Below, one piece after another: positions 13,977 to 14,481 of a stretch of DNA of 14,481 bases (within the stretch, counting starts at the first letter, position 1; every line of letters begins with the position of its first letter). The notes under the pieces are model-generated. The model made no database searches. It saw nothing but the letters and a program-made list of their open reading frames with translations, and was not told the origin of the DNA. A program made the position numbers and the translations under genes. The DNA comes from RGIG2041 sp045532715 (GTDB lineage: Bacteria > Bacillota > Clostridia > UBA1381 > UMGS1253), in assembly GCA_045532715.1 (NCBI GenBank), contig JAZSGM010000324.1, forward strand, positions 1 through 14,481, read 5' to 3'.

Positions 13977-14447
13977 GTGGAGCTTATCAAACAACTGCTA
14001 TTAAACGCCGGAGGGACTGTCACGGCAGGCGCAGTCATTGTTGCCGCCCTGTCCGTATTGCAGGTGTCAAAAATCCAAATCAATCCGTGGGACGCTTTAC
14101 GCCGCTGGATTGGCGGGAAATTCAACGCCGAACAAATCGCCGAAATCGCCGCATTGAAAGCGGATGTCAAAAAGCTGTGTGAACGCCTTGACGCTTATAT
14201 TGCCCTTGATGACCAGAGGACGGCGGACGAATGGCGACGCAAAATTCTGACGTTTAATAATCAGCTCTTACGCAATATTCCGCACACAAAAGAGGAGTTT
14301 GTGGAAATTTTGGGCGTTATCGACGCTTACGAGGAGTATTGCAAACGCCATGAAGGATATAAAAATCAGCGTGCTGTCCACGCTATTGAACATATCGGCA
14401 AGACCTATGACGAACGGCAGGAAAAGCGCGATTTTTTGAAGGAGTGA
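13977..14447 (+). CDS. Single-span membrane protein, holin or lysis accessory candidate
   Basis: A 156-residue protein starting at GTG 13977, behind GGAGGTG within the end of the endolysin gene and two bases after its stop. Residues 8-30 are hydrophobic (LLNAGGTVTAGAVIVAALSV) and form one likely membrane span. SKIQINPWDALRRWIGG follows, then a long charged cytoplasmic or coiled domain. The NPW segment and the later KILTFNNQLL, HTKEEFVEIL and YEEYCKRHEGYKNQ patterns recall proteins found beside holins and endolysins in Firmicutes phages. It may be a holin, an antiholin-like regulator or a membrane scaffold. At 156 residues with a large soluble part it is longer than a simple holin, so I leave the role open. 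Confidence 0.7.
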   Translation: MELIKQLLLNAGGTVTAGAVIVAALSVLQVSKIQINPWDALRRWIGGKFNAEQIAEIAALKADVKKLCERLDAYIALDDQRTADEWRRKILTFNNQLLRNIPHTKEEFVEILGVIDAYEEYCKRHEGYKNQRAVHAIEHIGKTYDERQEKRDFLKE

Positions 14448-14453
14448 TTTGCA

Positions 14454-14481
14454 ATGACCATCGACCTAAGTCGGAGGCCAA
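14454..14481 (+). CDS. 5' end of a gene, probably continuing the lysis module
   Basis: ATG at 14454 follows AAGGAG (14439-14444), and nine codons (MTIDLSRRP) are visible before the window ends. Spacing to the previous stop is six bases, in keeping with the operon. Position beside the endolysin makes a lysis protein such as a holin possible, but the visible residues do not identify it. Confidence 0.5.

Overview
The window is a continuous stretch of the late (structural and lysis) region of a long-tailed siphovirus-type phage or prophage. All genes read on the + strand, most overlap or sit within about 25 bases, and no gene-free stretch reaches 300 bases. I see no integrase, tRNA, rRNA, CRISPR array or transposon. 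The major tail protein, TP901-type tape measure, split tail hub and CHAP/CW_7/SH3 endolysin are all of kinds known from phages of Firmicutes. With about mid-range G+C and BspA-type leucine-rich repeats, a gut Clostridia host is the best guess. The host is inferred, not shown.

Layout. 1-836 is the end of the head/connector module: the 3' end of one gene with a 15-bp tandem repeat, a 56-residue unknown protein, and a tail-terminator-like protein. 857-2163 holds the major tail protein and the two-frame tail assembly chaperone, whose second frame has no usable start of its own and is probably read by -1 frameshifting. 2178-6464 is the tape measure protein. A charged insert of about 400 residues, made largely of two arrays of 11-residue repeats, splits its conserved N-terminal domain. 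6455-10370 is the tail tip: a small tip protein, then two consecutive genes that together hold one tail hub. 10382-13241 holds a small fibre adaptor, a 720-residue tail fibre and a small conserved-looking protein. 13201-14481 is the lysis module: endolysin, a single-span membrane protein that is a holin or lysis-accessory candidate, and the first codons of another gene.

The most unusual part is 6837-10370. The first gene carries the N-terminal part of the hub and the second carries its C-terminal part. Between them lies a nearly mirror-symmetric insert: InlB-type repeat, Ig-like domain and LRR array, then a stop, then a second LRR array and Ig-like domain. The two genes are in the same reading frame and are parted by a single TGA followed by C. 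The same DNA could therefore give two assembling subunits or, by stop readthrough, one long protein. Perfect in-register DNA repeats within the LRR arrays suggest that the adhesive surface has been reshaped by recombination.

Together the genes build the tail (terminator, tube, chaperone, ruler), the host-recognition tip (hub, LRR adhesins, fibre) and the lysis enzymes, probably from one long transcript whose promoter and terminator lie outside the window.
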